In this document: piece after piece, positions 50,529 through 60,544 of the stretch
Layout: every line of letters begins with the position of its first letter
How positions within the stretch are numbered: position 1 is the stretch's first letter
DNA from: an uncultured Lachnospiraceae bacterium
GTDB taxonomy: Bacteria; Bacillota; Clostridia; Lachnospirales; Lachnospiraceae
Length of the DNA: 64,000 bases
Direction of reading: 5' to 3'
NCBI GenBank assembly: GCA_947564735.1
Contig: CANOEC010000019.1
Coordinates: forward strand, 1 to 64,000
The notes under the pieces: generated by a model
Databases searched by the model: none
What the model was told of the DNA's origin: nothing
The model's input: the letters and a program-made list of their open reading frames with translations, nothing else
Translations under genes and position numbers: made by a program

Positions 50529-51737
50529 ATGCAGAATGTATATACAGTTGCACAAGTAAATTCCTACATTAAAAATATGTTCACGCAGGATTATATGTTG
50601 CAGTCAATTATGGTGAAAGGTGAAGTGAGCAACTGCAAGTATCATTCCTCTGGACATATTTATTTTACATTAAAGGATGCTAAAGGGACGATAGCATGTG
50701 TTATGTTTGCTTCCAGCCGTGCAGGACTGAAGTTTAAAATGACGGAGGGGCAGCAGGTGATTGTCGGCGGCAGCATAGACGTCTATGAGCGGGACGGCAA
50801 ATATCAATTGTATGCCCGTGAGATAAGTCTTGACGGCACAGGTGCACTCTATGAGAGATATGAGCAGCTAAAGCGGGAGCTAGAGGAACGGGGGATGTTT
50901 GCGCAGCAATATAAGCAGCCGATTCCAAAATATATTAAAACGCTCGGAGTGGTCACGGCATCGACAGGCGCGGCAGTGCGGGATATCATTAACATTGCCG
51001 GCAGGAGAAATCCTTATGTACAGATTATCCTATATCCCGCCATCGTACAGGGGGAAGCGGCGGCGCCGAGCATCGTCAACGGTATCCGTGCGTTGGAGCG
51101 CATCGGGGTGGATACGATGATTGTCGGCAGGGGCGGCGGTTCCATTGAAGATTTGTGGGCATTCAATGAAGAAATTGTGGCGCAGGCGATTTTTGACTGT
51201 TCTGTGCCGGTGATATCTGCAGTAGGGCATGAGACAGATACGACGATAGCGGATTTTGTAGCGGATATGCGCGCGCCGACGCCGTCTGCAGCGGCAGAGC
51301 TGGCGGTTTATGATATAGAGCAGATGCAGGAGAAGTTGGAGGAATATGCTTTTACGATGCAGCATATGTGCCGTAGAGCGTTGGGACGCTATCGGCAGAT
51401 GACAGAACAGTATGGCGTCAGAATGAGATATTTGAGTCCGGTAAATACGATAAGGATGAAAAGGACACAGGCGTTATCTTTAGAAGAGCATTTACAGGAT
51501 GCGATGGACAGGCATCTGCGTGAGAGCAGGCACAGGCTGGCAATTTATGTGGAGCAGATGAAAGGATTATCGCCACTGGATAAGCTGAATCAGGGATATG
51601 CCTATGTGGCGGACGAAAGAGGAGCGACGATGTCTTCGATTGCGCAGGCATCAGTGGGCGGCAGCATTGCGGTTTATTTAAAGGACGGCAGACTGACGGC
51701 GCAGATTACCGATAAGCAGCCTGAGGAATATCATTGA
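50529..51737 (+). CDS. xseA: Exodeoxyribonuclease VII large subunit
   Basis: A 402-residue nuclease subunit. An N-terminal OB fold (VKGEVSNCKYHSSGHIYFTLKD, in part) is followed by the catalytic region with VVTASTGAAVRDI, the DxxxxGRGGGS-type motif (MIVGRGGGSIEDLWAFN), then AVGHETDTTIADFVADMRAPTP and a coiled-coil C-terminus. Forms exonuclease VII with XseB. Confidence 0.96.
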   Translation: MQNVYTVAQVNSYIKNMFTQDYMLQSIMVKGEVSNCKYHSSGHIYFTLKDAKGTIACVMFASSRAGLKFKMTEGQQVIVGGSIDVYERDGKYQLYAREISLDGTGALYERYEQLKRELEERGMFAQQYKQPIPKYIKTLGVVTASTGAAVRDIINIAGRRNPYVQIILYPAIVQGEAAAPSIVNGIRALERIGVDTMIVGRGGGSIEDLWAFNEEIVAQAIFDCSVPVISAVGHETDTTIADFVADMRAPTPSAAAELAVYDIEQMQEKLEEYAFTMQHMCRRALGRYRQMTEQYGVRMRYLSPVNTIRMKRTQALSLEEHLQDAMDRHLRESRHRLAIYVEQMKGLSPLDKLNQGYAYVADERGATMSSIAQASVGGSIAVYLKDGRLTAQITDKQPEEYH

Positions 51738-51760
51738 CAGAGGGCATGGAGAGTGAAGAG

Positions 51761-52087
51761 ATGCAGAAAAAACAGTCGGATATAAGAGGGGGGCAGGGAG
51801 AAGAACAATCCTTGCAGGAGTGCGGCGCGAAGGAAAAATGCGGGCTGGAAGAAGCACGCGGGACAACAGTGGAATCTGAATTGGAAACCGGCTTGACGCT
51901 GGAGGAAGCGTTCGAGCAGATTGAAGAGGTGCTTGCGCATCTTGAGACGGAGGAGATTACGCTGGAGCAGTCTTTTCAAGAGTACAACAGGGGAATGAAG
52001 CTGCTGCAGCATTGTAACGAAACGATTGACAGAGTAGAAAAGAAAGTGCTTCAGATGAATGAAGATGGTGAACTGGATGAATTTTGA
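51761..52087 (+). CDS. xseB: Exodeoxyribonuclease VII small subunit
   Basis: A protein of 108 residues from the chosen ATG. The family core is the last 65 residues (LTLEEAFEQIEEVLAHLE...LEQSFQEYNRGMKLL). The first part is a Glu/Gln/Gly-rich extension not usual in the family, which suggests the true start could be further in, or further out (51746 or TTG 51734). It overlaps ispA. Confidence 0.88.
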   Translation: MQKKQSDIRGGQGEEQSLQECGAKEKCGLEEARGTTVESELETGLTLEEAFEQIEEVLAHLETEEITLEQSFQEYNRGMKLLQHCNETIDRVEKKVLQMNEDGELDEF

Positions 52088-52991
52088 AGAGAAGATGCTT
52101 CATAAAACAGAGCGGGTAGAGGCGATACTGAACGGATATCTTCCGGCAGTGTCGGGGTATCAGAGCAGGGTGCTGCAGGCAATGAACTATTCGGTTACGG
52201 CGGGCGGCAAAAGACTGCGCCCTATCCTAATGGCGGAGAGTGCGGCATTGTTTACGGAAGCGGACAAAATATCAGAGGAAGCATTATCCCTGTTTATGGC
52301 GGCATTGGAGATGATTCACAATTATTCGCTGGTGCATGATGACCTTCCGGCGATGGACAATGACGAGTATCGCAGAGGACGTAAGACCACCCATGTAGTA
52401 TACGGGGAAGGCATGGCGGTTCTGGCAGGCGACGGACTGCTCAATTATGCCTTTGAGACGGCGGCGCAGGCGTTTGATACGGCACAGACTGTCGAAGAAT
52501 ACCGCAGGATTGCATTGGCGATGCAGATACTTGGCAGGAAAGCGGGCGTCTACGGTATGATTGGCGGACAGTGTGCGGATTTGGAAGCGGAAAAGCTGGG
52601 CGATGAAGTGAGTGAGGAGATGCTTCTGTATATTCATGAACATAAGACGGCGGCGTTAATTCAGGCGGCAATGATGATTGGAGCGGTTCTGGCAGGCGCC
52701 CTGCCGGAAGAGGTAGACAGATTAGAAAAATGTGCTTACGACATCGGCATCGCCTTCCAGATACAGGATGATATTCTGGATGTGACGAGCAGTCTGGAAG
52801 TACTCGGAAAACAGGCAGGCAGCGATGAGAAAAACCATAAACTGACTTATGTGTCCATGCATGGCTTAGATGAATCCAAGAAACAGGTGGAGAAATTGTC
52901 GCGGGAAGCAATCGGGATTCTGACAGCTTTTCCGAGAAGGAACGAATTCTTGGAAAAGCTGGTGGAACAACTCATATACAGAGAAAAATGA
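52077..52991 (+). CDS. ispA: Polyprenyl (farnesyl/geranyl) diphosphate synthase
   Basis: A 304-residue trans-prenyltransferase that chains isopentenyl units. Aspartate-rich motifs are LVHDDLPAMDND and FQIQDDILDVTS; GGKRLRP and the lysine region fit. Short chain length (C15) is likely from context, but product length is not certain. It overlaps xseB by 11 nt and precedes dxs. Confidence 0.94.
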   Translation: MNFEEKMLHKTERVEAILNGYLPAVSGYQSRVLQAMNYSVTAGGKRLRPILMAESAALFTEADKISEEALSLFMAALEMIHNYSLVHDDLPAMDNDEYRRGRKTTHVVYGEGMAVLAGDGLLNYAFETAAQAFDTAQTVEEYRRIALAMQILGRKAGVYGMIGGQCADLEAEKLGDEVSEEMLLYIHEHKTAALIQAAMMIGAVLAGALPEEVDRLEKCAYDIGIAFQIQDDILDVTSSLEVLGKQAGSDEKNHKLTYVSMHGLDESKKQVEKLSREAIGILTAFPRRNEFLEKLVEQLIYREK

Positions 52992-53046
52992 TTTCCCATA
53001 CCAAGCATAAAGGATGTCCTAAACCGGGTGGACATGGAGGATTACG

Positions 53047-54924
53047 ATGTTTTTAGAGAAGATAGAGCAGGCGAATGATATCAAGAAATTGACAGAGGCA
53101 GATTATGGAGTACTGGCGGAGGAAATCAGGGAGTTTCTGATTCGCTCCATCAGTGAGACCGGTGGACATTTGGGATCGAATCTCGGAGCAGTAGAGCTGA
53201 CGATGGCGTTACATCTGTTCTTAAATCTGCCCGAGGACAAGATTATATGGGATGTGGGACATCAATCTTACACCCATAAGATTCTGACCGGAAGAAGGGA
53301 TGGATTTGCGAATCTGCGCAAGTTCGGCGGTATGAGCGGTTTCCCGAAGCGTAAGGAAAGCGACTGCGATTGCTTTGATACCGGGCATAGTTCCACGTCT
53401 ATTTCAGCAGGGCTTGGAATGGTCAAGGCGAGGGACATTAAAGGGGAGAAAAATACGATTGTATCGGTAATCGGCGACGGTTCCCTGACTGGCGGCATGG
53501 CATATGAGGCGCTTAATAACGCGTCCCGTCTGGAAACGAATTTTATCATTGTACTGAATGATAACAACATGTCCATTTCGGAAAATGTTGGCGGTGTGTC
53601 GAAATATTTAAATAATATCAGAACGGCTGATATGTATCTGGATTTGAAGGAGGGTGTATATAATTCCCTTCATGGCAAGTCGAAATACGGGGATAAGATG
53701 GTGTCACAGATTCGGAGAGTCAAGAGCAGTTTCAAGAATCTGGTGGTGCCGGGGATGCTTTTTGAAGATATGGGCATCACCTATTTAGGACCGGTGGATG
53801 GTCATAATATATCGGCAATGGTACATATGCTGGGCGAAGCGAGAAAAATCAGAGGAGCCGTGTTACTCCATGTCATAACCCAGAAAGGAAAAGGCTATGC
53901 GCCGGCGGAGCGGCATCCCGCAAGATTCCACGGAGCAGAACCTTTTGACATTGAGACCGGTATACCCAGCAAACCGCAGAGCAAGGCAAACTATACGGAC
54001 ATCTTTTCAACGGTGATGTGTAAGTTAGGTCAGCGGGAAGAACAGGTGGTGGCAATTACGGCGGCGATGCCGGACGGTACCGGCTTAAAGCGGTTCCGTA
54101 ACATGTACCCGGACAGATTCTTCGATGTGGGCATTGCGGAGGAGCATGCGGTGACGTTTGCAGCGGGACTGGCGGCGGGGGGATTAAAGCCGATTGTGGC
54201 AATTTATTCGTCTTTCCTGCAAAGGGCATATGACCAGATTTTGCATGACGTCTGTCTACAGAATCTGCCGGTCGTGTTTGCGATAGACAGGGCAGGACTT
54301 GTAGGAAGCGACGGGGAGACTCATCAGGGAATTTTTGATTTGTCGTATTTGTCCTCCATACCGAATATGCATATTATGGCGCCTAAGAATAAGTGGGAGC
54401 TTTCCGATATGATGAAATTTGCGGTTGCCTCTGCAATGCCGATTGCACTCAGATATCCGAGAGGAGAGGCGTTTGACGGGCTAAGGGAAAACCGGACGCC
54501 GATTGTGTACGGCAAGAGTGAGGCGATATACGAAGAAGAAGATATTATTCTGTTTGCAGTAGGAAGTATGGTTAAGGTGGGTCTCAAGGTGCGGGAGCAG
54601 CTTAAGGAACGGGGGTATTCCTGCTCGCTGACCAATGCAAGATTCGTGAAGCCGATTGATGAGCAGGCTGTGAAAGAGGCGTGCAGGGAGCATAAACTGA
54701 TAGTGACGATGGAAGAGAATGTGTTAAGCGGCGGTTATGGTGAAAAAGTCAGGGCATATGTGGATGGAATTGGTGCGCATGTGCGGGTACTTAATATTGC
54801 GATTCCGGATGAGTATGTGGAACATGGCAATGTGGAACTGTTAAAGCGGGAAATCGGCATTGACGAGGATTCCATCGTGAAGAAGATTTTGACCTGCTAT
54901 GTATCGATGGCGGGAGAGAGATAG
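53047..54924 (+). CDS. dxs: 1-deoxy-D-xylulose-5-phosphate synthase
   Basis: A 625-residue thiamine diphosphate enzyme, the first step of the MEP isoprenoid pathway. It shows GGHLGSNLGAVELT, the ThDP motif GDGSLTGGMAYEALNN, the transketolase-like AIDRAGLVGSDGETHQG and a C-terminal VTMEENVLSGGYG. GGAGG precedes the ATG. Operon with ispA before it and tlyA right after (1-nt gap). Confidence 0.97.
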   Translation: MFLEKIEQANDIKKLTEADYGVLAEEIREFLIRSISETGGHLGSNLGAVELTMALHLFLNLPEDKIIWDVGHQSYTHKILTGRRDGFANLRKFGGMSGFPKRKESDCDCFDTGHSSTSISAGLGMVKARDIKGEKNTIVSVIGDGSLTGGMAYEALNNASRLETNFIIVLNDNNMSISENVGGVSKYLNNIRTADMYLDLKEGVYNSLHGKSKYGDKMVSQIRRVKSSFKNLVVPGMLFEDMGITYLGPVDGHNISAMVHMLGEARKIRGAVLLHVITQKGKGYAPAERHPARFHGAEPFDIETGIPSKPQSKANYTDIFSTVMCKLGQREEQVVAITAAMPDGTGLKRFRNMYPDRFFDVGIAEEHAVTFAAGLAAGGLKPIVAIYSSFLQRAYDQILHDVCLQNLPVVFAIDRAGLVGSDGETHQGIFDLSYLSSIPNMHIMAPKNKWELSDMMKFAVASAMPIALRYPRGEAFDGLRENRTPIVYGKSEAIYEEEDIILFAVGSMVKVGLKVREQLKERGYSCSLTNARFVKPIDEQAVKEACREHKLIVTMEENVLSGGYGEKVRAYVDGIGAHVRVLNIAIPDEYVEHGNVELLKREIGIDEDSIVKKILTCYVSMAGER

Positions 54925-54925
54925 C

Positions 54926-55822
54926 ATGAAAGAGCGATTAGATGTCCTGCTTGTCAGGCAGGGATTTGCGCCTTCCAGAGAGAAGGCAAAGGCTATACTG
55001 ATGACAGGGAATGTGTTTGTGGACGGACAGCGGGAAGACAAGGCGGGTTCGACCTTTGATGAGAGTAAAATTCATATAGAAGTCAAAGGAAGCACGTTAA
55101 AATATGTGAGCCGTGGAGGGTTGAAATTAGAGAAAGCAATGGCGCAGTTTCCGCTTATGCTAACCCATGCAGTCTGCATGGATATCGGGGCGTCCACGGG
55201 TGGATTTACGGACTGTATGCTGCAGAATGATGCCGCACGTGTGTATGCGATAGATGTGGGACACGGGCAACTGGACTGGAAACTCAGAAACGATGAACGT
55301 GTGGTGTGCATGGAGAAGACAAATTTTCGATATGTGACGGCGGAAGATATCAGCGAAAAGATTGATTTTGCTTCGGTTGATGTCTCCTTTATCTCTCTGA
55401 CTAAAATTTTGCTGCCGGCAAGAAATTTACTGCGTGACGGGGGCAGTATGGTCTGTCTGATTAAACCGCAGTTTGAGGCGGGCAGAGAGAAAGTAGGCAA
55501 AAAGGGTGTTGTCAGAGAGTCGAAGGTGCATGAAGAAGTGATACATAAGGTCATTGATTATGCCGATATGGTCGGATTTGAGGTGAAGGGGCTGACGTAT
55601 TCACCGATTAAGGGACCGGAAGGAAATATAGAATATCTTGTTTATATCGAGAAGAGGGCAGATATTGCGGAGGAAATCATGGCAATGTCAGAGGCGGAGG
55701 CGGAACATGCGCTGCGCAGTCTGACGGAGCAAAAATGCGGTAAATCTTATGATGATGAGATGGAGAAGCTGATTCTTGACGTTGTGGCAGATGCGCACGG
55801 CGTTCTGGATGAAGTAAAATAG
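54926..55822 (+). CDS. tlyA: TlyA-family rRNA 2'-O-methyltransferase
   Basis: A 298-residue protein with an N-terminal S4 RNA-binding domain (RLDVLLVRQGFAPSREKAKA) and an FtsJ-like SAM domain (DIGASTGGFTDCMLQ near residue 90, then IDFASVDVSFISL). It would methylate ribosomal RNA; the old haemolysin name is historical. GGGAGAGAG precedes the ATG. Confidence 0.94.
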   Translation: MKERLDVLLVRQGFAPSREKAKAILMTGNVFVDGQREDKAGSTFDESKIHIEVKGSTLKYVSRGGLKLEKAMAQFPLMLTHAVCMDIGASTGGFTDCMLQNDAARVYAIDVGHGQLDWKLRNDERVVCMEKTNFRYVTAEDISEKIDFASVDVSFISLTKILLPARNLLRDGGSMVCLIKPQFEAGREKVGKKGVVRESKVHEEVIHKVIDYADMVGFEVKGLTYSPIKGPEGNIEYLVYIEKRADIAEEIMAMSEAEAEHALRSLTEQKCGKSYDDEMEKLILDVVADAHGVLDEVK

Positions 55823-55826
55823 GCGG

Positions 55827-56714
55827 ATGAATCAATTTTATCTGATTAGAAACGAAGTGAAGGATCCACAGGGATTTTACACGGAGAGGATAACTGCATA
55901 TCTGAAAAAACACGGGGCGGATGTGGTCTGTATGGAGAATACGGCGGAAGCATTCGGCGCGGTACTGTCTTCGCATGAGAATGCTTCCTGTGTATGTGCT
56001 GCACCCGGGGCAGGTGACGGGACAGAAGCGGCGCAGTGTATTCTCGTGCTGGGCGGAGACGGCACGCTGCTTCGGGCTGCGCGAAATGTGATGGGCAGCG
56101 GGATCCCTTTGCTGGGGATAAATCTCGGCACGCTGGGATATCTTGCCGAGGTGGACATTAGTATGATTGAACCGGCGCTCGACCAGCTGATGGCGGGTCG
56201 TTATACGAGAGAAGAGCGGATGATGTTAGAGGGTCAGGTTCAGAAGCGGACCGGTACGGAGGCGAATTTTGCCTTGAATGACATCGTGATTGTGAGAAGC
56301 GGACCGTTACAGATACTGACTTTTCACATTTATGTCAACGGTCAGTTTTTGAAGAGTTACAGTGCAGACGGCATCATTGTTGCGACCCCTACCGGCTCGA
56401 CAGGTTACAATATGTCGGCGGGGGGTCCGATAGCCAATCCGGGAGCGGAGATGATACTGTTGACGCCGATTTGCCCGCATACGTTGAATACGAGGAGTAT
56501 TGTCCTTGCATCCGGAGATGAAATCAGGATAGAAATCCCGCAGGGAAAAGACGGGCAGCAGCAGACCGTTGAAGCTAATTTTGACGGCAGTCATAAGATG
56601 AGTCTGCACACAGGAGAAAGGATTGTTATCCGTAAAGCGGTAAAAACTACCGGTATATTGAAATTGAACACGGAGAGTTTTCTTACGGTTCTGCACAAAA
56701 AAATGAGTGAGTAG
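55827..56714 (+). CDS. nadK: NAD kinase
   Basis: A 295-residue kinase that makes NADP. It has the GGDGTLLRAAR motif (GGDG catalytic segment), the substrate loop NDIVIVR and the PTGSTGYNMSAGGP motif (about 190-203). The tail is longer than average. It follows tlyA by 4 nt. Confidence 0.95.
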   Translation: MNQFYLIRNEVKDPQGFYTERITAYLKKHGADVVCMENTAEAFGAVLSSHENASCVCAAPGAGDGTEAAQCILVLGGDGTLLRAARNVMGSGIPLLGINLGTLGYLAEVDISMIEPALDQLMAGRYTREERMMLEGQVQKRTGTEANFALNDIVIVRSGPLQILTFHIYVNGQFLKSYSADGIIVATPTGSTGYNMSAGGPIANPGAEMILLTPICPHTLNTRSIVLASGDEIRIEIPQGKDGQQQTVEANFDGSHKMSLHTGERIVIRKAVKTTGILKLNTESFLTVLHKKMSE

Positions 56715-56777
56715 TACAAGGAGAGTCATACGGTCATAGGTCCGGCGTGCGGGCAAGGCATGGATGGCGGCAGTTAT

Positions 56778-57242
56778 ATGAATAATAGTATCAAAAAGAG
56801 AAGACATGGGAAAATCATTGAATTAATTGAGCAATATGAAATAGAGACGCAGGAGGAGCTGGCGGACAGATTGTGTGCGTCGGGTTATCGGGTCACGCAG
56901 GCAACGGTTTCACGGGATATCAGGGAACTGAAACTCTCCAAGGTTCCGCTTGGCAAGGGCAGACAGAAGTATGTGGCGTTTGCACAGGACGAGGCGCATC
57001 TGGGGGACAAGTATATCAGAGTGCTCAAGGAGGGCTATGTGTCCATGGCGCCTGCACAGAATCTGCTGGTGATGAAGACTGTGTCTGGTATGGCAATGGC
57101 AGTGGCTGCGGCGGTGGATGCGCTCAAGATGGATGAGGTTGTGGGATGCATTGCGGGAGATAATACGATTATGATGGCGATGCGCAGCGAAGCGGCAGTG
57201 GCTGCCGTGATGGATAAAATTACAAAGATGATAGAACATTAG
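56778..57242 (+). CDS. argR: Arginine repressor ArgR
   Basis: A 154-residue regulator with an N-terminal winged helix (ETQEELADRLCASGYRVTQATVSRD, in part) and a C-terminal hexamerisation and Arg-binding domain ending CIAGDNTIMM. It controls arginine genes elsewhere; its place before recN is the usual one. The start is one of two ATGs (56760, 56778); the shorter product has the normal length. Confidence 0.94.
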   Translation: MNNSIKKRRHGKIIELIEQYEIETQEELADRLCASGYRVTQATVSRDIRELKLSKVPLGKGRQKYVAFAQDEAHLGDKYIRVLKEGYVSMAPAQNLLVMKTVSGMAMAVAAAVDALKMDEVVGCIAGDNTIMMAMRSEAAVAAVMDKITKMIEH

Positions 57243-57281
57243 CAATTATATGCCCGGAGAGAATACACAAGAGGTGGAAGA

Positions 57282-58964
57282 ATGTTACAAAGTTTACATG
57301 TAAAAAATCTGGCATTGATTGACGAGACGGAGGTTATTTTCGGAGAAGGACTGAATATTCTTACCGGAGAGACAGGCGCCGGCAAATCTATTATCATCGG
57401 TTCCATAAATCTTGCGCTTGGCGCCAAGGCGGATAAGGATATGATTCGCACGGGTGCGGAGTATGCGCTGGTAGAACTGGTCTTCACGATAGAGCGGCAA
57501 AGTCAGCTTGAAGCGATACGTCAGTTGGAGCTTCCGGTGGAGGATGGTCAGGTTATCCTGCAGCGCAGAATTATGCAGGGGCGGAGCGTCTGTAAGGTGT
57601 GTGGGGAGACGGTTACTGCCAGACAGTTAAAACAGTTGTCGGAGATTCTGATTGATATTCATGGACAGCATGAGCACCAGTCGCTGCTGCAGGCAGGCAG
57701 ACAGTTAGAGATACTGGATGCCTATGCGGGTGAAGAGCTTTCTAAGAAAAAGGAATCGCTAAAAGAAATATACCGGCAGTACCGTCTTGCGAAGGAAGAA
57801 TTGACTGAAAATGACGTGGATGAAGAGACCCGTAAGCGTGAGATGGCGTTAGCGGAATTTGAGTGTCAGGAGATTGAGGCGGCGCAGCTTCGGGCAGGCG
57901 AGGACGAGGAGACAGAACAGACTTATCAGAAGCTCGTAAACGGTCAGAAGATTAAGGAAGCAGTATCGGCGGCGCATGCGCTTTGCGGATATGAGGAGAA
58001 TGGCATTGGCAGCAGTGTAGGACGTGCACTGCGGGAAATTAAGGCGGTCTCTGCATATGATGACGAGTTAAAGGACTTAGAGAGTCAGCTTCTGGATATC
58101 GATGCTCTTTTGAACGATTACAACAGGACGATAGCCGATTATCTTTCTAAGCTGGAGTTTGACGGCGAGTTGTTTGACCGCACAGAAAAACGTCTGAATC
58201 TGATAAATCATTTAAAGGCAAAATATGGTAATTCGATTGAAGAGATTCTGGCGTATCAGGCAAAATCAGAGCAGATGCTTGACAAATACAGGGATTATGC
58301 AGCATATCGCATGGAATTGGCAAAAAAGGCGGATACTTTAAGAAAAAAGGCATTGGCAGTCTGCGGTGAAATATCGGATATCCGTCAGAAGTATGCAGGG
58401 TTATTGGCGGAGGAAATGAAAAAAGCGCTGGTTGATTTGAATTTTCAGGAGGTATCCTTTGAGATACAGGTGACCTCTGATGAAGAAGCGATGAGCAGCG
58501 GCGGATTTGACAAGGCAGTGTTTTTGATTTCCACGAACACGGGCGAAGCGCTTAAGGAACTGGCACAGGTGGCAAGCGGCGGTGAGCTTTCACGCATTAT
58601 GCTGGCGCTTAAGACGGTGCTGGCGGATAAAGACGAGATCGAGACACTTATTTTTGATGAGATAGATACCGGTATCAGTGGCAAGACCGCATGGAAAGTG
58701 TCTGAAAAAATGGGGATTCTTGGAAAAGAGCATCAATTAATCTGTATTACCCACCTTCCCCAGATAGCGGCGATGGCGGATTTTCATTTTTGTATTGAAA
58801 AGCATGTGGAGGATAATCGTTCCGTCACTGACATCAGACCCATAGAGGGCGAAGAGAGCATAGAGGAGCTTGCAAGAATGCTCGGCGGCGCCAGTATCAC
58901 GGAAAATGTGCTGAATAATGCAAGAGAAATGAAAGATTTGGCAAGAAATACAAAACAATACTAA
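57282..58964 (+). CDS. recN: DNA repair protein RecN
   Basis: A 560-residue SMC-like ATPase in double-strand break repair. It has Walker A GETGAGKSI near residue 29, coiled-coil arms in the middle, signature VASGGELSRIMLALKTVL, Walker B LIFDEIDTGISG and a His switch in ITHLPQIA. GAGGTGG precedes the ATG. Confidence 0.97.
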   Translation: MLQSLHVKNLALIDETEVIFGEGLNILTGETGAGKSIIIGSINLALGAKADKDMIRTGAEYALVELVFTIERQSQLEAIRQLELPVEDGQVILQRRIMQGRSVCKVCGETVTARQLKQLSEILIDIHGQHEHQSLLQAGRQLEILDAYAGEELSKKKESLKEIYRQYRLAKEELTENDVDEETRKREMALAEFECQEIEAAQLRAGEDEETEQTYQKLVNGQKIKEAVSAAHALCGYEENGIGSSVGRALREIKAVSAYDDELKDLESQLLDIDALLNDYNRTIADYLSKLEFDGELFDRTEKRLNLINHLKAKYGNSIEEILAYQAKSEQMLDKYRDYAAYRMELAKKADTLRKKALAVCGEISDIRQKYAGLLAEEMKKALVDLNFQEVSFEIQVTSDEEAMSSGGFDKAVFLISTNTGEALKELAQVASGGELSRIMLALKTVLADKDEIETLIFDEIDTGISGKTAWKVSEKMGILGKEHQLICITHLPQIAAMADFHFCIEKHVEDNRSVTDIRPIEGEESIEELARMLGGASITENVLNNAREMKDLARNTKQY

Positions 58965-58993
58965 ATTAAATTGAAAGAAATATCACATACTAC

Positions 58994-59022
58994 AAAGGAC
59001 ACGCTTTTTGTGTGTCCTTTTC
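58994..59022 (+). terminator. Terminator after recN
   Basis: AAAGGACAC/GTGTCCTTT, a 9-bp stem with a T-rich loop and a T tail, 30 nt after the recN stop. It separates spoIVB from the vegetative block. Confidence 0.7.
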
Positions 59023-59073
59023 CTATGCCGTTTCTGATGAATAAAAACGTGTGTGACAGGAAAAGGGTATACA

Positions 59074-59100
59074 AAGTTAATTTGTGAAACAAATTTACTT
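59074..59100. repeat. Palindromic repeat, copy 3
   Basis: AAGTTAATTTGT-GAA-ACAAATTTACTT: a 12-bp stem with one T-T mismatch at the same place as the mismatch in the copies at 19822 and 40171. It lies just before the spoIVB ribosome binding site. Confidence 0.65.
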
Positions 59101-59120
59101 ATAGGAAAGGTAGCAGGTTG

Positions 59121-60479
59121 GTGAGAGAAGTGGGCAGATTAATCTATATGACAAAACAACAGGAAAGAAAATATCGCGGATTTTTGTATCTGATACTCAT
59201 TGCGGCTGTGGCGGCGCTTACGGTACTTGTCTATTTAAACTATTGGGATAAAATCCCGTCAACGATTAAAATACGCGCGGGAGTGGAACAGGAGCTGGAT
59301 TTTAAGGTGCCGGTATCCGGAGAAATCTTCAGAGTCAGCGAGGATGTGGCGCAGGTGGCTTCTATACCGGAGAGTGCAGCCGCAGAAGCGTCTAAAGAGG
59401 CGGTGGAAAGCATATCGGACAGTGTGGAAAGCATTCATGTAGATTTTACACATACGGTAAAAGTCAAGGCAAATGAACTTGATACTTATCAGATGAATCT
59501 GAAACTGTTCGGTATCCTTCCTTATAAAAGTGTAGATATTGAAGTGATTCAGGATAAGATGCTGATTCCTTCCGGTATTCCGATTGGCATCTATGTAAAG
59601 ACAAACGGCGTGCTGGTAGTGGGCATCGGAGAATTTGAGGACAGTGAGGGCAGGAAAGTGTCCCCGTCAAAGTATGTTCTGCAAAAGGGGGATTATATCT
59701 TAAAGGTAAATGGAGAGAACATGGAAAATAAGAAGCAGTTTATCAGAACGGTTGAAGAATCCGAGGGTGAAGAGCTTGTACTGACAATCAAGAGAAACGG
59801 GGAGATAACAGATGTCATGGCAAAGCCCGAAAGCAATCAGAATAAGGAGTGGAAGCTGGGAATCTGGATCAGGGATAACGCACAGGGAATCGGAACTTTG
59901 ACCTATGAGGATACGGACCGCACGTTTGGCGCCTTGGGACACGGTATCAATGATGTGGACACTTCTGTGCTGATGAATCTTGAAGAAGGAACGTTGTATA
60001 AAACGGAAATCGTAGGAATTACCAGAGGATCGAACGGTACGCCCGGAGAACTGACCGGGTATATCGAATATGACAGTGAGAATGTCATCGGTGAGATTAC
60101 TGAAAATACGGCGGAGGGAATTTTTGGCGTATGTGACGAGGAGGACGACGTTACCTCCGGTTATGAGCCGATTCCAATTTCGTTAAAGCAGGAGATAGAA
60201 TTAGGACCGGCACAGATTATCTGTTCTGTTACCGGAGAACCGGAATTCTATGATGTGGAGGTTGTAGAGGTCAATCTGGAGAGAAGCAATATTAACAGGG
60301 GGATTGTTGTGCAGGTGGTGGACGAGAAGCTTCTGACGCTGACCGGCGGAATCATTCAGGGGATGAGCGGCAGTCCGATCATCCAGAACGGTAAGCTGGT
60401 GGGCGCCGTAACCCATGTGCTGGTGCAGGATTCCACGAGAGGGTACGGGATTTTTATTGAGGAGATGCTGGCGCATTGA
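59121..60479 (+). CDS. spoIVB: SpoIVB serine peptidase
   Basis: A 452-residue forespore protease that signals to the mother cell to activate sigma-K. An N-terminal membrane helix (about 18-36) is followed by a PDZ domain (about 125-215, with GIYVKTNGVLVVGIGEFED) and an S55 peptidase domain with His274 (ALGHGIND), Asp401 and Ser416 (GMSGSPI). The spacing of these three matches that in Bacillus SpoIVB. Possible starts are GTG 59121, TTG 59118 or ATG 59148; AGGAAAGG favours the first two. In many Clostridia and Bacilli spo0A follows; here an insertion follows instead. Confidence 0.93.
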   Translation: MREVGRLIYMTKQQERKYRGFLYLILIAAVAALTVLVYLNYWDKIPSTIKIRAGVEQELDFKVPVSGEIFRVSEDVAQVASIPESAAAEASKEAVESISDSVESIHVDFTHTVKVKANELDTYQMNLKLFGILPYKSVDIEVIQDKMLIPSGIPIGIYVKTNGVLVVGIGEFEDSEGRKVSPSKYVLQKGDYILKVNGENMENKKQFIRTVEESEGEELVLTIKRNGEITDVMAKPESNQNKEWKLGIWIRDNAQGIGTLTYEDTDRTFGALGHGINDVDTSVLMNLEEGTLYKTEIVGITRGSNGTPGELTGYIEYDSENVIGEITENTAEGIFGVCDEEDDVTSGYEPIPISLKQEIELGPAQIICSVTGEPEFYDVEVVEVNLERSNINRGIVVQVVDEKLLTLTGGIIQGMSGSPIIQNGKLVGAVTHVLVQDSTRGYGIFIEEMLAH

Positions 60480-60544
60480 TAGATGATGATGCTGTGTACC
60501 TTCAAATATGATTCCTTTTGTTTGCTATTATTTCGAGCGTGCAG

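Noticed and set aside
52992-53046. Hairpin ATGTCC/GGACAT before dxs as a riboswitch or terminator
   Set aside because: Only 6 bp with a 10-nt loop and no U-tract.
59038-59073. Sigma-G type promoter before spoIVB (TGAATA and TATACA)
   Set aside because: The spacer is about 24 nt, too long for any known sigma factor pairing.
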